64,000 nt of DNA, from the NCBI GenBank assembly GCA_050288165.1, contig JBNKDG010000002.1, forward strand, positions 62,001-126,000, written 5' to 3'. The notes under the pieces are model-generated. The model did not search any database. It saw nothing but the letters and a program-made list of their open reading frames with translations, and was not told where the DNA came from. A program made the translations under genes and the position numbers. Shown one piece after another: positions 1 through 8,685 of this stretch; position 1 is the first letter of the stretch, and each line of letters starts with the position of its first letter. The stretch comes from JAPHTQ01 sp050288165 (GTDB lineage: Bacteria; Pseudomonadota; Gammaproteobacteria; Thiohalomonadales; Thiohalomonadaceae).

Positions 1-804
1 GCGGGGGATATCCGCTATGGCGCCAATTTGCACCAGGCAGAGTGGAAGGTGGAGGCTTCGCAGATGCGCTGTGTGCTGTCGCAGCAGATCCCCTATTACG
101 GGGAAGCGCGTTTCCAGCGCGAGGCAGGCGGCAAGCTGACATTCCAGCTGCAGGTGATGCAACAGCCGCGCGACGCGGGGGTGGCAAAGGTTGTATCGGC
201 GGTGCCGGACTGGCGCCATGAGACCGATGCCCGTGATCTGGGGCAGATCAACTACACAACGGGTGCTGTGCCTTTCAGTTACTCCGAGATCATGGCGCGG
301 CGTCTGTTGCTGGAACTGCAGCAGGGTATGTTGCCGACCTTCTCCTACCAGGACTGGGCCGATGGCCGGGATTACGTGCAGGTGGCCCTCTCTGCGGTCA
401 ATCTGCATCAACCTCTCGGCGAGTTCTACGAGTGCCTGGACAAGCTCTATGCCTACGGCTTCGACTATGTCCGTAGTAGCCGCATCCGCTTTGCCTTCAA
501 CAGCAGTAATCTCGATAGTGCGGCGACCAAACGCCTCGACGAGATTGCCAGCTACATGAAATCCGATGCCACCATCAGCAGGGTGCTGCTGGAAGGGCGT
601 ACCGATAATGTCGGCTTCCGCCGCTACAACGAAGCCCTGTCAAAGAAACGGGCCAAATCGGTAGCCGATTACCTGCAGGCCAAAGGGGTGGATAAGTCCA
701 GGATTGTGGTGACCACCCGTGGTGAGAAGCAGCCTCTGGCCAGCAATCAGACGCCGCAGGGACGCGCCATCAACCGTTCGGTCGACGTCACCCTGTCGAA
801 ATAG
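1..804 (+). CDS. motY: MotY-like flagellar T-ring / OmpA-family protein, 5' end outside the window
   Basis: The reading frame is open from base 1, so the signal peptide and N-terminus are missing; 267 residues remain. The first part (GANLHQAEWKVEAS..., then FQREAGGKL and TFSYQDWADGRDYVQVALS) matches the N-terminal domain of MotY, which binds the basal-body T-ring around Na+-driven stators. The last ~110 residues are an OmpA-type peptidoglycan-binding domain (RIRFAFNSSNLDSAA, EGRTDNVGFRRYNEALSKKRA, GRAINRSVDV). Family role: anchoring of the polar flagellar motor in the periplasm. No other flagellar gene lies beside it; argG follows after 93 bp. A generic OmpA-like lipoprotein is the alternative, but the N-terminal half favours MotY. 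Confidence 0.8.
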   Translation, partial: AGDIRYGANLHQAEWKVEASQMRCVLSQQIPYYGEARFQREAGGKLTFQLQVMQQPRDAGVAKVVSAVPDWRHETDARDLGQINYTTGAVPFSYSEIMARRLLLELQQGMLPTFSYQDWADGRDYVQVALSAVNLHQPLGEFYECLDKLYAYGFDYVRSSRIRFAFNSSNLDSAATKRLDEIASYMKSDATISRVLLEGRTDNVGFRRYNEALSKKRAKSVADYLQAKGVDKSRIVVTTRGEKQPLASNQTPQGRAINRSVDVTLSK

Positions 805-897
805 TCAGCAAGCCCCTGCCTCGGGTATACTTCCCGCTCTTTGCACTATTCCCCGTTCCGTGGTCGCGGAGCGGTACTGAAACAATCGGGAGCTCTC

Positions 898-2112
898 ATG
901 TCTGGCGTCAAAAAAGTGGTTCTGGCCTATTCCGGTGGTCTGGATACTTCCATCATTCTCAAGTGGCTGCAGGATGTTTATGACTGCGAGGTCGTGACCT
1001 TCACCGCCGACATCGGCCAGGGTGAAGAGGTGGAGCCGGCGCGTGCCAAGGCCAAGGCGGCAGGGGTGAAGGAGATCTACATTGACGACATGCGCGAAGA
1101 GTTCGCCCGTGATTTCGTCTACCCGATGATGCGTGCCAATGCCCTCTATGAGGGGGAGTACCGTCTCGGTACCTCCATCGCCCGGCCGCTGATCGCCAAG
1201 CGCCTGATTGAGATCGCCAAAGAGACCGGCGCCGACGCCATCTCCCATGGCGCTACCGGCAAGGGTAACGACCAGGTGCGTTTCGAACTGGGTGCCTATG
1301 CGCTGATGCCCGATGTGAAGGTGATCGCACCGTGGCGCGAGTGGGATCTGACTTCACGTGAAAAACTGATGGCCTACGCCAAAGAGCACGGCATCGAGAT
1401 CGACTTCGCCAAGCAGAGCAAGAAATCTCCCTACTCCATGGATGCCAATCTGCTGCACATCTCCTACGAAGGCGACATCCTTGAAGACCCATGGAGCGAA
1501 CCGGAAGAGGATATGTGGCGCTGGACGGTCTCCCCGGAAAAAGCGCCCGATGAGCCGACCTATCTGGAACTGACCTTCGAGAAAGGCGACATCGTCGCCA
1601 TCGATGGTAAGGCGATGAGTCCGGCGCAGGTGATGGAGTATCTGAACAAGGTTGCCGGTGCCAACGGTGTTGGCCGTGACGACCTGGTGGAGAACCGCTA
1701 CGTCGGCATGAAATCCCGTGGCTGCTACGAAACCCCGGCCGGTACCGTGATGCTCAAGGCGCACCGTGCCATAGAATCACTGACCCTGGATCGCGGTGCT
1801 GCTCACCTGAAAGATGAGCTGATGCCGCGCTATGCCGAGATGATCTATAACGGCTACTGGTGGAGTCCGGAGCGTGAAATGCTGCAGGCGGCCATCGACA
1901 AGACTCAGGAGCACGTCAACGGCACCGTGCGGATCAAGCTCTACAAGGGCAACGTGATCCTGGCGGGCCGTAAATCGGAAAAGGATTCGTTGTTTGATGT
2001 TTCCATTGCTACCTTCGAAGACGATGCAGGCGCGTATAACCAGAAAGATGCGGAAGGGTTTATTCGTTTGAACGCTTTACGACTCCGAATTGGCGCAAGA
2101 AGGAAAAAGTAA
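898..2112 (+). CDS. argG: Argininosuccinate synthase
   Basis: 404 residues, the usual length for the short bacterial ArgG type. It joins citrulline and aspartate with ATP to make argininosuccinate in arginine synthesis, in the cytoplasm. The N-terminal PP-loop ATP-binding motif LAYSGGLDTSIILKWL is clear, followed by the conserved ISHGATGKGNDQVRFELG and SPYSMDANLLHIS blocks. The ATG at 898 is chosen because MSGVKKVVLAYSGG is the typical start and GGAG lies just upstream; the frame extends further 5' but without family similarity. The stop is 4 bp before the gloA start, so the two genes are probably cotranscribed. Confidence 0.97.
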   Translation: MSGVKKVVLAYSGGLDTSIILKWLQDVYDCEVVTFTADIGQGEEVEPARAKAKAAGVKEIYIDDMREEFARDFVYPMMRANALYEGEYRLGTSIARPLIAKRLIEIAKETGADAISHGATGKGNDQVRFELGAYALMPDVKVIAPWREWDLTSREKLMAYAKEHGIEIDFAKQSKKSPYSMDANLLHISYEGDILEDPWSEPEEDMWRWTVSPEKAPDEPTYLELTFEKGDIVAIDGKAMSPAQVMEYLNKVAGANGVGRDDLVENRYVGMKSRGCYETPAGTVMLKAHRAIESLTLDRGAAHLKDELMPRYAEMIYNGYWWSPEREMLQAAIDKTQEHVNGTVRIKLYKGNVILAGRKSEKDSLFDVSIATFEDDAGAYNQKDAEGFIRLNALRLRIGARRKK

Positions 2113-2116
2113 CCCA

Positions 2117-2503
2117 GTGCGGATACTACACACCATGTTGCGAGTCGGTGACCTGCAAAGGTCGATCGATTTCTATACCCAGGTGCTGGGGATGCGGTTA
2201 TTGCGCCAGCACGATTACCCAGATGGGAAATTCACTCTGGCGTTTCTCGGCTACGGCAATGAAAGCGATGAGGCCGTGATTGAGCTGACCTACAACTGGG
2301 GTGTGGATAGCTACGAGCTGGGTAGCGGCTACGGCCATATCGCCCTGGAAGTGGACGATGTCTATGAGGCTACAGCGGCGATACGCGAGCGCGGCGGCAA
2401 GATCCTGCGTGATGCCGGGCCGATGAACGCCGGTACTACCATTATCGCTTTCGTTGAAGACCCCGACGGCTACCCGATCGAGTTAATTGGTAAGAAGAGT
2501 TAG
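2117..2503 (+). CDS. gloA: Lactoylglutathione lyase (glyoxalase I)
   Basis: 128 residues. Converts the hemithioacetal of methylglyoxal and glutathione to lactoylglutathione. With a GTG start at 2117 the metal ligands fall at exactly the E. coli positions: H5 (RILHTML), E56 (VIELTYNWG), H74 (GYGHIALEVDD) and E122 (YPIELIG), which decides the start; the AAGGA ribosome-binding site lies inside the end of argG. The set H/E/H/E is that of the Ni-dependent short glyoxalase I class. Pairing with argG suggests translational coupling but no shared pathway is evident. Confidence 0.95.
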   Translation: MRILHTMLRVGDLQRSIDFYTQVLGMRLLRQHDYPDGKFTLAFLGYGNESDEAVIELTYNWGVDSYELGSGYGHIALEVDDVYEATAAIRERGGKILRDAGPMNAGTTIIAFVEDPDGYPIELIGKKS

Positions 2504-2507
2504 CCAC

Positions 2508-2858
2508 TTACAACTCTCGTTTCTTTCCTTCATCATCAAGACAGACGAAGGTGACCCGGGTAGAGAAGACCTTCTCCTCGCTATTGTCATCCAGGTTGTC
2601 GGCAAATACCTCCACCGCATAGACCACGGAGCTTTTGCCCTGACGTTCCTTGTTGATAGAGAAGCGTAGTACCGCGCCTTTGTGTACCGGTTTGCGGAAG
2701 GCGACTTCATCCATGCCGATGGTGACGAACTTGCAACCGGGATAATCCAGCGTCGCGGCGATCCAGGAGTATTCGTCGACCCACTTCAGCATGTCACCGC
2801 CGAACAGATAGCCGTAGTGGTTAAGGTGTTCCGGCAGAACCAGTTTGTGTTGTTCCAT
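2508..2858 (-). CDS. Acyl-CoA thioesterase, hotdog fold (YciA/BACH-like)
   Basis: 116 residues. The sequence LNHYGYLFGGDMLKWVDE is the hallmark of the YciA/BACH acyl-CoA hydrolases, where a conserved Asp in the LFGG(D/E) segment takes part in thioester hydrolysis; FVTIGMDEVAFRKPVHKG and VFSTRVTFVCLD follow. The ATG at 2858 is preferred (AGAGGG ribosome-binding site just upstream) over a longer in-frame start at 2891 that would overlap the preceding gene. It is the last gene of a tightly packed leftward group (11 bp after the DUF1841 gene). The substrate chain length cannot be read from the sequence. Confidence 0.87.
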   Translation of the reverse strand: MEQHKLVLPEHLNHYGYLFGGDMLKWVDEYSWIAATLDYPGCKFVTIGMDEVAFRKPVHKGAVLRFSINKERQGKSSVVYAVEVFADNLDDNSEEKVFSTRVTFVCLDDEGKKREL

Positions 2859-2869
2859 TGTGTTGCCCT

Positions 2870-3298
2870 CTATTGGATCTTTTTCAGGCATTCTAGGTAG
2901 CGTGCTTCATCGGGTGGCATGCCGGAACGTTGTGATTCCCACATCGCCTCTCCCAGACACTCCAGCATCCTATGCTCGACCTCGTGGGGATCGCCGATAC
3001 GTTTGAGCAGTTCCGCATGGACGACGACGATGCCCGTTGGACGGTCGGTACTGAGTTGTTCGCGAATGCCAAGATGCATGCCCATGTGCAGGAAGGGGTT
3101 GGTCTGCCCTTGCTCCGGCGAGAAATCACGGCTTAACGTATCCTCACCTTTTGTCAGCATGGGGTGATATTCCGGATGTTGTGCGATGACCTCGGCAACC
3201 ATCGCCTCCAGCGGCGACAGCGGTTCATGGCCCTGGAATTTGCGCCAGCTATCGAGGTAGAAGCGGCGAAGTTCGTCGCGGTTATTACTGAACAGCAT
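2870..3298 (-). CDS. DUF1841 family protein
   Basis: 142 residues, soluble, no signal peptide or membrane segment. The sequence MLFSNNRDELRRFYLDSWRK, then HPEYHPMLTK, NPFLHMGMHLGIREQLSTDRP and HRMLECLGEAMWESQRSGMPP matches the DUF1841 family, widespread in beta- and gammaproteobacteria and commonly beside nth. Function is unknown. It starts 9 bp after nth and ends 11 bp before the thioesterase, so it is almost certainly cotranscribed with nth. Two histidine-rich helices (HPEYHP, LHMGMHLG) could bind a metal, which is only a guess. Confidence 0.85.
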   Translation of the reverse strand: MLFSNNRDELRRFYLDSWRKFQGHEPLSPLEAMVAEVIAQHPEYHPMLTKGEDTLSRDFSPEQGQTNPFLHMGMHLGIREQLSTDRPTGIVVVHAELLKRIGDPHEVEHRMLECLGEAMWESQRSGMPPDEARYLECLKKIQ

Positions 3299-3307
3299 CG
3301 GTTTTAC

Positions 3308-3940
3308 TCAATATACCTTGTGTTTGTACTCGCACAGGTCTTCAATCACGCAGGCGCTACACTTCGGTTTACGCGCCACACAGACGTAGCGACCGTGCAG
3401 GATCAGCCAGTGGTGGGCATCCTGCAGGAATTCTTCGGGAATAAACTTGAGCAGTTTCTTTTCCACTTCCAGCACATTCTTGCCCGGTGCAATGCCGGTG
3501 CGGTTGGCGACACGGAAGATATGGGTATCGACCGCCATGGTCGGATGGCCGAAGGCGGTGTTCAATACCACGTTGGCGGTCTTGCGTCCGACGCCGGGCA
3601 GCGCCTCCAATGCCTTGCGATCCTCAGGTACTACACTGCCGTGCTGTTCGATCAGCAGGCGACAGGTCTTGATGATATTGGCACCCTTGCTGTTGAACAG
3701 GCCGATGGTCTTGATGTACTCCTTCAGCCCCTCTTCGCCGAGTGCCAGAATTTTTTCTGGTGTGTTGGCGACAGGAAAGAGTTTGGCAGTGGCCTTGTTG
3801 ACACCCTTATCGGTGGCCTGGGCGGAAAGGATTACCGCTACCAGTAATTCGAACGGTGTGCGGTAATTCAGTTCCGTGGTGGGGTTGGGATTTTCCGCCC
3901 GAAGACGGCGGAAAATCTCGCTGCGTTTTTCCCGATTCAT
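3308..3940 (-). CDS. nth: Endonuclease III, base-excision repair
   Basis: 210 residues against 211 in E. coli. A DNA glycosylase/AP lyase removing oxidised pyrimidines. The helix-hairpin-helix LPGVGRKTANVVLN carries the catalytic lysine; VDTHIFRVANR carries the catalytic aspartate; the C-terminal [4Fe-4S] cysteines are C187, C194, C197 and C203 (C-x6-C-x2-C-x5-C), the same positions as in E. coli. The ATG at 3940 gives the standard start MNREKRSEIFRRL. In many relatives nth closes the rnf operon; here it lies behind phoH2, about 32 kb from rnf. Confidence 0.97.
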   Translation of the reverse strand: MNREKRSEIFRRLRAENPNPTTELNYRTPFELLVAVILSAQATDKGVNKATAKLFPVANTPEKILALGEEGLKEYIKTIGLFNSKGANIIKTCRLLIEQHGSVVPEDRKALEALPGVGRKTANVVLNTAFGHPTMAVDTHIFRVANRTGIAPGKNVLEVEKKLLKFIPEEFLQDAHHWLILHGRYVCVARKPKCSACVIEDLCEYKHKVY

Positions 3941-3956
3941 CGTACAACGAAGACGC

Positions 3957-5354
3957 TTACAACCTCTCCGAGGCGTAATCCGCCAGACGCGAACGCTCAC
4001 CGCGCATCAAGGTAGCGTGACCGCTGTGTTCCCACTCCTTGAAGCGATCCACCACGTAGGTCAGACCAGAGTTGGTTTCGGTCAGGTACGGGGTATCGAT
4101 CTGCGCGATGTTACCCAGACAGACCACCTTGGTGCCGGGACCGGCGCGGGTGATCAGGGTCTTCATCTGTTTCGAGGTGAGGTTTTGCGCCTCGTCCAGG
4201 ATCAGGTATTTGTTGAGGAAGGTCCGTCCGCGCATGAAGTTGAGTGAGCGGATCTTGATCCGTTTGTTCAACAGGTCCTGGGTGGCGGCACGTTCCCAGT
4301 CGCTGTTGTGCTCCGACTGGGTGAGTACTTCCAGGTTATCCATCAGCGCGCCCATCCACGGGGTCATCTTCTCTTCCTCGGTACCGGGGAGGAAGCCGAT
4401 GTCTTCGCCTACCGAAACGGTCACGCGGGTCATGATGATCTCGGCGTAACGTTTTTCGTCCAGCACCTGCGCAAGACCCGCAGCAAGAGTCAGCAGGGTT
4501 TTACCGGTGCCGGCCTGACCGACCAGAGTGACGAAGTCGATCTCCGGGTCCATCAGCAGGTTGAGAGCGAAGTTCTGTTCGCGGTTGCGCGCATTGATGC
4601 CCCAGACATTGTGGCTGGGGTTGGAGTAGTCGCGTACGGTTTCGATGATCGCATCGCCGTCGACCACCTTGCGCACGATGGCCTGAAAGCCATCCTCTTC
4701 AGGCAGGTGGATAAACTGGTTGGGATACCACGCTTCGATGTCCGGACCGCTGAGGCGGTAGAAGGTGCGGCCCTCTTCCTGCCAGGAGTGCATCTCCTTG
4801 CTGTGCTTGTCCCAGAAGTCGGCGGAGAGTTCGGTGGTGCCGCGGTAGAGCAGTTCGACGTCTTCCAGCACCTGGTCGTTGCGGTAGTCTTCGGAGTGGA
4901 TACCGAGGATCGACGCCTTGATACGCATGTTGGTGTCTTTGGACACCAGGGTGACCTGACGCTCAGGCTGCTGTTCTTTCAGCGCCAGGGCTGTGCCAAG
5001 AATGGTGTTGTCCGATTTACTGCCGGGCAGCGAGGAGGGCAGCTTGGCTTCCATGATCTCTGTCTGGAAGAAGAGTTTGCCGCTGGAGGCCTTGTGGCCA
5101 TTGGTGAAGCCGCCCTGGGAGAGTGGGATGCCTTCAGCGATGCTTTCTGTGCTGATGTCCAGCATCAGTTCGTCCATGAAGCGGCTCGCCTGACGGGCGT
5201 TGCGTGCGACTTCGGAGTGGCCTTTCTTGTTGTTGTCCAGTTCTTCCAGAACCACCATCGGCAGATAGATATCGTGTTCCTGGAAGCGGAAGAGGGCTGT
5301 GGGATCGTGCATCAGCACGTTGGTGTCGAGAACAAAGAGTCGCTTGTCGGTCAT
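3957..5354 (-). CDS. PhoH-family ATPase with N-terminal PIN domain (PhoH2/YlaK type)
   Basis: 465 residues. The first ~150 residues are a PIN RNase-like domain (LFVLDTNVLMHDP, VVLEELDNNKKG, TLVSKDTNMRIKA) with the usual acidic residues; from about residue 240 a PhoH P-loop ATPase follows, with Walker A VGQAGTGKTLLTLA and Walker B YLILDEAQN. Family knowledge: PhoH2 proteins are ATP-dependent RNA-unwinding nucleases. It is 16 bp from nth and 88 bp from bcp, all leftward. Unlike mycobacterial phoAT-phoH2, no antitoxin-like gene precedes it. The long open frame on the opposite strand is a codon-bias shadow. Confidence 0.93.
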   Translation of the reverse strand: MTDKRLFVLDTNVLMHDPTALFRFQEHDIYLPMVVLEELDNNKKGHSEVARNARQASRFMDELMLDISTESIAEGIPLSQGGFTNGHKASSGKLFFQTEIMEAKLPSSLPGSKSDNTILGTALALKEQQPERQVTLVSKDTNMRIKASILGIHSEDYRNDQVLEDVELLYRGTTELSADFWDKHSKEMHSWQEEGRTFYRLSGPDIEAWYPNQFIHLPEEDGFQAIVRKVVDGDAIIETVRDYSNPSHNVWGINARNREQNFALNLLMDPEIDFVTLVGQAGTGKTLLTLAAGLAQVLDEKRYAEIIMTRVTVSVGEDIGFLPGTEEEKMTPWMGALMDNLEVLTQSEHNSDWERAATQDLLNKRIKIRSLNFMRGRTFLNKYLILDEAQNLTSKQMKTLITRAGPGTKVVCLGNIAQIDTPYLTETNSGLTYVVDRFKEWEHSGHATLMRGERSRLADYASERL

Positions 5355-5442
5355 CGTTTACTTTTCTGTTAGGGTAAATCGTGTGGCATCTGCCATGAAT
5401 GGGACATTAGCCGATTACGCCAGGACACGCCATAGGTGTCGA

Positions 5443-5910
5443 TTACAAGGCCCTGACCGCTTCCAGTACCTCGGCGGCATGTCCTGCGGCCTTGACCTTG
5501 CGCCACTCCTGACGCAGGACACCCTTGGTGTCGATCAGGAAGGTGCTGCGTTCGACCCCCATCACCTTCTTGCCGTACATGTTCTTTTCCTGAATCACAT
5601 CGAACATCTGACACAGCGCCTCATCTTCGTCGGCAAGCAGGTCGAAGGGGAAGTTCTGTTTGGCCTTGAAATTCTCGTGGGACTTGATGCTGTCGCGGGA
5701 GATACCGAACACCTCGGTATTCAGCTCTTGAAACTCATTGTAGAGTTCACTGAACTCATGGCCCTCGGTGGTACAGCCCGGGGTGCTGTCTTTGGGATAG
5801 AAGTAGAGCACGACATTCTTGCCCTTGAGTTTCTTCAGGCGAATTTCCTGATCGCCGGTGGCGTGTAAGGTGAAGTCGGGTACCTTGCTGCCGATGCTGA
5901 TTTCGCTCAT
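5443..5910 (-). CDS. bcp: Thioredoxin-dependent peroxiredoxin, BCP/PrxQ family
   Basis: 155 residues, E. coli Bcp has 156. Reduces hydrogen peroxide and organic hydroperoxides. The peroxidatic cysteine is C46 in YPKDSTPGCTTEGHEF. The resolving cysteine that many BCPs carry five residues later is absent (H51); C100 in DEALCQMFD is the only other candidate, which would make this an atypical alpha-3 two-Cys type or a one-Cys enzyme. It follows gcvR by 40 bp in the same direction, the E. coli gcvR-bcp order. Confidence 0.95.
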   Translation of the reverse strand: MSEISIGSKVPDFTLHATGDQEIRLKKLKGKNVVLYFYPKDSTPGCTTEGHEFSELYNEFQELNTEVFGISRDSIKSHENFKAKQNFPFDLLADEDEALCQMFDVIQEKNMYGKKVMGVERSTFLIDTKGVLRQEWRKVKAAGHAAEVLEAVRAL

Positions 5911-5950
5911 CGCGTGTTCGCTCCGTTTGCGTGTTTCCCGTTATGACCGG

Positions 5951-6544
5951 CTAGCCCTTGCTCGGTTCAAGGATGCCGTCGAGGTTGAGACCGTCACAAA
6001 AATCGAGGAACTCTTCCCGCAGCCCGGCGATGGAGATATTGCCGGGGATGTTTACCGTCAGGGTGGCGGTGAACATCGGTGTGCCAGTGTGGGCGGCATT
6101 GTAGCTGTCGGTGTAGAGGTCCTGAATGTTGATATTGCGATTGGAGAAGAATTCCGCAAGGTGAGTGACGATACCCGGGTGATCCAGCGAGACGATGTTG
6201 GCGGTGTAGGGCAGTGCCGAAGGATCCTGGCGCTGGTTGCCGGTGCGCTTGCTGAGGATGGTCAGGTCAAGCTTTTTCTGCATCGAAGGCAGCAGGTTTT
6301 CCAGTTTGGCCAGGGTGTCCCAGCTCCCTTCAATCATCATCAGGATCGCAAACTCGCCACCGAGGATGGTCATACGGCTGTCGAGGATGTTGGCCCCGGC
6401 TTCGGTGATCGGGCGGGTGATGTTCTTGACGATGCCGGGCTTGTCTTCGCCCAGGGCGGAAATGACCAAGTACTGCTTGGTGGTGGCATTCGTTGTGTTC
6501 AATGTCTCGTGCATGTAGCCAGGCGGTAAAGGTTTGAAAGTCAT
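5951..6544 (-). CDS. gcvR: Glycine cleavage system repressor-like ACT-domain protein
   Basis: 197 residues with two ACT domains: one beginning at YLVISALGEDKPGIVKNIT and one at YTANIVSLDHPGIVTHLAEF. GcvR binds glycine and acts by contacting GcvA rather than DNA; no HTH is present, as expected. Divergent dapA and downstream bcp reproduce the E. coli dapA/gcvR-bcp layout, which supports the name. The start is uncertain: the ATG at 6544 has GGAGAAG upstream, an ATG at 6583 also has GAGGG, and an ATG at 6514 gives the shortest N-terminus; the middle one is listed. Confidence 0.88.
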   Translation of the reverse strand: MTFKPLPPGYMHETLNTTNATTKQYLVISALGEDKPGIVKNITRPITEAGANILDSRMTILGGEFAILMMIEGSWDTLAKLENLLPSMQKKLDLTILSKRTGNQRQDPSALPYTANIVSLDHPGIVTHLAEFFSNRNINIQDLYTDSYNAAHTGTPMFTATLTVNIPGNISIAGLREEFLDFCDGLNLDGILEPSKG

Positions 6545-6677
6545 CGTCTGCGGCTTCTCCAGCTTGTTGCCCGGCCCCGTCATGGTGGCCCTCAGGCAGG
6601 TTCTAGTCTATCACCATTTAACCCCACTGCATCCAGCGGCAATTCCCCGGTATCGCCCCGTATTTGGGCCGGTTCTC

Positions 6678-6706
6678 TTGTCAGAAAGTGGGCGCGCAAG
6701 TACCAT
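6678..6706 (+). promoter_or_regulatory. Probable sigma-70 promoter of dapA
   Basis: TTGTCA at 6678-6683 and TACCAT at 6701-6706 are separated by exactly 17 bp, in the gap between divergent gcvR and dapA, 34 bp before the dapA start. The -35 box is one mismatch from consensus; the -10 box is weaker. Read from sequence only. Confidence 0.5.
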
Positions 6707-6739
6707 GCACGATTGATTTTTCCTTTCCTGGAGTGACGT

Positions 6740-7615
6740 ATGTTTCACGGCAGTATGGTGGCTCTGGTGACCCCCATGCGCGAAGATGGCGCGGTCGACG
6801 AACAGAGTTTTGCCCAACTGGTTGAGTTCCATGTGGAGAACGGTACTGATGCCCTGGTGGTGGTCGGTACGACCGGTGAGTCGGCGACCCTGGACCACAA
6901 GGAGCACTGCGATCTGATTCGCCGTGCCGTGGAATTGGCCAAGGGACGCCTGCCGATCATCGCCGGTACCGGCGCCAATTCCACCCGTGAGGCGATCGAC
7001 CTGACTCGCTGCGCGATGCAGGCCGGGGCCGATGCCTGCCTGCTGGTCACTCCTTACTACAACAAGCCGACCCAGGAAGGTCTCTACCGTCACTTCAAGG
7101 CGGTGGCCGAGGCGGTGCCGGTTCCGCAGATCCTTTATAACGTGCCAGGGCGTACCGCTTGTGACATGCTGAACGAGACGGTGGAGCGTCTGGCAACGAT
7201 TTCCAACATTGTCGGTATCAAAGATGCCACCGGTGACATGGTCCGCGGCAAGGAACTGATCGAACGCTGTGGTGACAAACTCGATGTCTTCAGCGGCGAT
7301 GACGCCACTACCCTCGACCTGATGCGTCTGGGCGGCAAGGGCGGGATATCCGTGACCGCCAATGTCGCGCCGCGGCAGATGCATGAGATGTGTGCCGCCG
7401 CCCTGGCCGGAGATTTTGAACGTGCCGGTGAGATCAACAGCAAGTTGATGCCGGTGCACAAAAACCTGTTCGTCGAGGCCAACCCTATCCCGGTCAAATG
7501 GGCGATGTATGAGATGGGGTTAATCCCGCCCGGTATTCGCCTGCCGCTGACCGAACTCTCAGAAAAGTATCACGACACCGTGCGCCAGGCTCTCAAGAGC
7601 GCCGGGGTCCTGTAA
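6740..7615 (+). CDS. dapA: 4-hydroxy-tetrahydrodipicolinate synthase
   Basis: 291 residues. Condenses pyruvate with aspartate semialdehyde, the first committed step to lysine and meso-diaminopimelate. The Schiff-base lysine is K161 (GIKDATGD), and the catalytic triad and carboxylate-binding residues T44, T45, Y133 and R138 are at the E. coli numbering. Start ATG at 6740 follows TGGAGTGACGT. bamC begins 12 bp downstream, the conserved dapA-bamC arrangement. Confidence 0.97.
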   Translation: MFHGSMVALVTPMREDGAVDEQSFAQLVEFHVENGTDALVVVGTTGESATLDHKEHCDLIRRAVELAKGRLPIIAGTGANSTREAIDLTRCAMQAGADACLLVTPYYNKPTQEGLYRHFKAVAEAVPVPQILYNVPGRTACDMLNETVERLATISNIVGIKDATGDMVRGKELIERCGDKLDVFSGDDATTLDLMRLGGKGGISVTANVAPRQMHEMCAAALAGDFERAGEINSKLMPVHKNLFVEANPIPVKWAMYEMGLIPPGIRLPLTELSEKYHDTVRQALKSAGVL

Positions 7616-7627
7616 GAGGAAAATATA

Positions 7628-8683
7628 TTGATCGTGAATTTCTACCGCCTGCCGCTGTTGGCAGCTGCCTGTGTTGCCCTTTTTGCCTGTAGTGGCGCCG
7701 CTGATAACGGTCGCATCGACTATGAAGGTGCACGCACCCTGCCACCGCTTGATGTGCCGCCGGATCTTTCTACTCCGATGGATACCGGTAGTGAAAATAT
7801 CCCTGAGGTAAATAGTGTTGCCACCGTTGAAGGTCGCAAGCTGCTGCGCGGCAAGGGCATCCGTATTGCCCGTGACGGCAGCACCCGTTGGTTGGTGATC
7901 GATGCCAGTACCGCCAAACTCTGGCCGCAACTGCGTAAGTTCTGGCCCACCATCGGACTGCAAATCGCCACGGACGAGCCGAAGGTCGGTGTCATGGAGA
8001 CGGAGTGGGGCGAAAACCGCGCCGATGCACCGGGTGGCTTTATCGCCGATATGGTGAAGAAGGTATTCAAAAATGCCTACGCCGCCGATACCCGCGACAA
8101 ATACCGTATGCGTGTTGAACCGACCGGCAAGGACCGGACCGAACTATTTATTACCCACTACGGTATGAAAAATGTGGTGACCAGTGAGGTGAACGGTTTT
8201 GCCGAGACGGCCTGGGAACCGCGTCCTTCAGACCCTGAGTTGGAGAACGAAATCCTCAACCGCCTGGTACTGTTCCTCGGCGGTGACAAAGAGGTTGCCA
8301 AAACCGTACTGGCTTCCAAACCGAAGCAGGAAAACTCCCTGTCAGAGATCAAGGGTAGTACGCTGCGACTGAAAGAGAATTTCAGCCGTTCATGGCGACT
8401 GGTGGGGCTGGCGCTGGATCGCATTGGTCTGGTGGTTGAGGACCGTAACCGTAGTGAGGGTCTCTATTACATTTCCCGTGTCGAATCGATCGCGGCAGCT
8501 GAAGACAAGAGCTGGTTCAGCGGTCTGTTCAGTGGCAAGAAAGAGTCCGACGGCAAGCAATGGCGGTTGCAGATCAGCGGTAACGAAAGCACCACTGTCC
8601 GTGTACTGGATGAAAAAGGTAAGCCGGTTGAAGACAAACTGGCCGTACCGCTCCTGCAGCGTCTGCAGGAGTCGTTGCAGTAA
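7628..8683 (+). CDS. bamC: Outer-membrane assembly lipoprotein BamC
   Basis: 351 residues (E. coli 344). It has a lipoprotein signal with lipobox LFAC (lipidated Cys at about residue 21), the conserved unstructured N-terminal segment rich in proline (LPPLDVPPDLSTP) that contacts BamD, and two helix-grip domains (TRWLVIDASTAKLWPQLRKF and LKENFSRSWRLVGLALDRIG). It is part of the Bam complex that inserts beta-barrel proteins. The start appears to be TTG at 7628 after AGAGGAAAATATA. Its place between dapA and purC matches E. coli, with the walJ-like gene inserted. Confidence 0.93.
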   Translation: MIVNFYRLPLLAAACVALFACSGAADNGRIDYEGARTLPPLDVPPDLSTPMDTGSENIPEVNSVATVEGRKLLRGKGIRIARDGSTRWLVIDASTAKLWPQLRKFWPTIGLQIATDEPKVGVMETEWGENRADAPGGFIADMVKKVFKNAYAADTRDKYRMRVEPTGKDRTELFITHYGMKNVVTSEVNGFAETAWEPRPSDPELENEILNRLVLFLGGDKEVAKTVLASKPKQENSLSEIKGSTLRLKENFSRSWRLVGLALDRIGLVVEDRNRSEGLYYISRVESIAAAEDKSWFSGLFSGKKESDGKQWRLQISGNESTTVRVLDEKGKPVEDKLAVPLLQRLQESLQ

Positions 8684-8685
8684 CA

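Noticed and set aside
4308..5372. 354-codon open frame antisense to phoH2
   Set aside because: No family resemblance, lies entirely opposite a clear gene; arises from GC-rich codon use.
6611..7459. 282-codon open frame antisense to dapA
   Set aside because: Shadow of dapA on the opposite strand; no ribosome site or domain.
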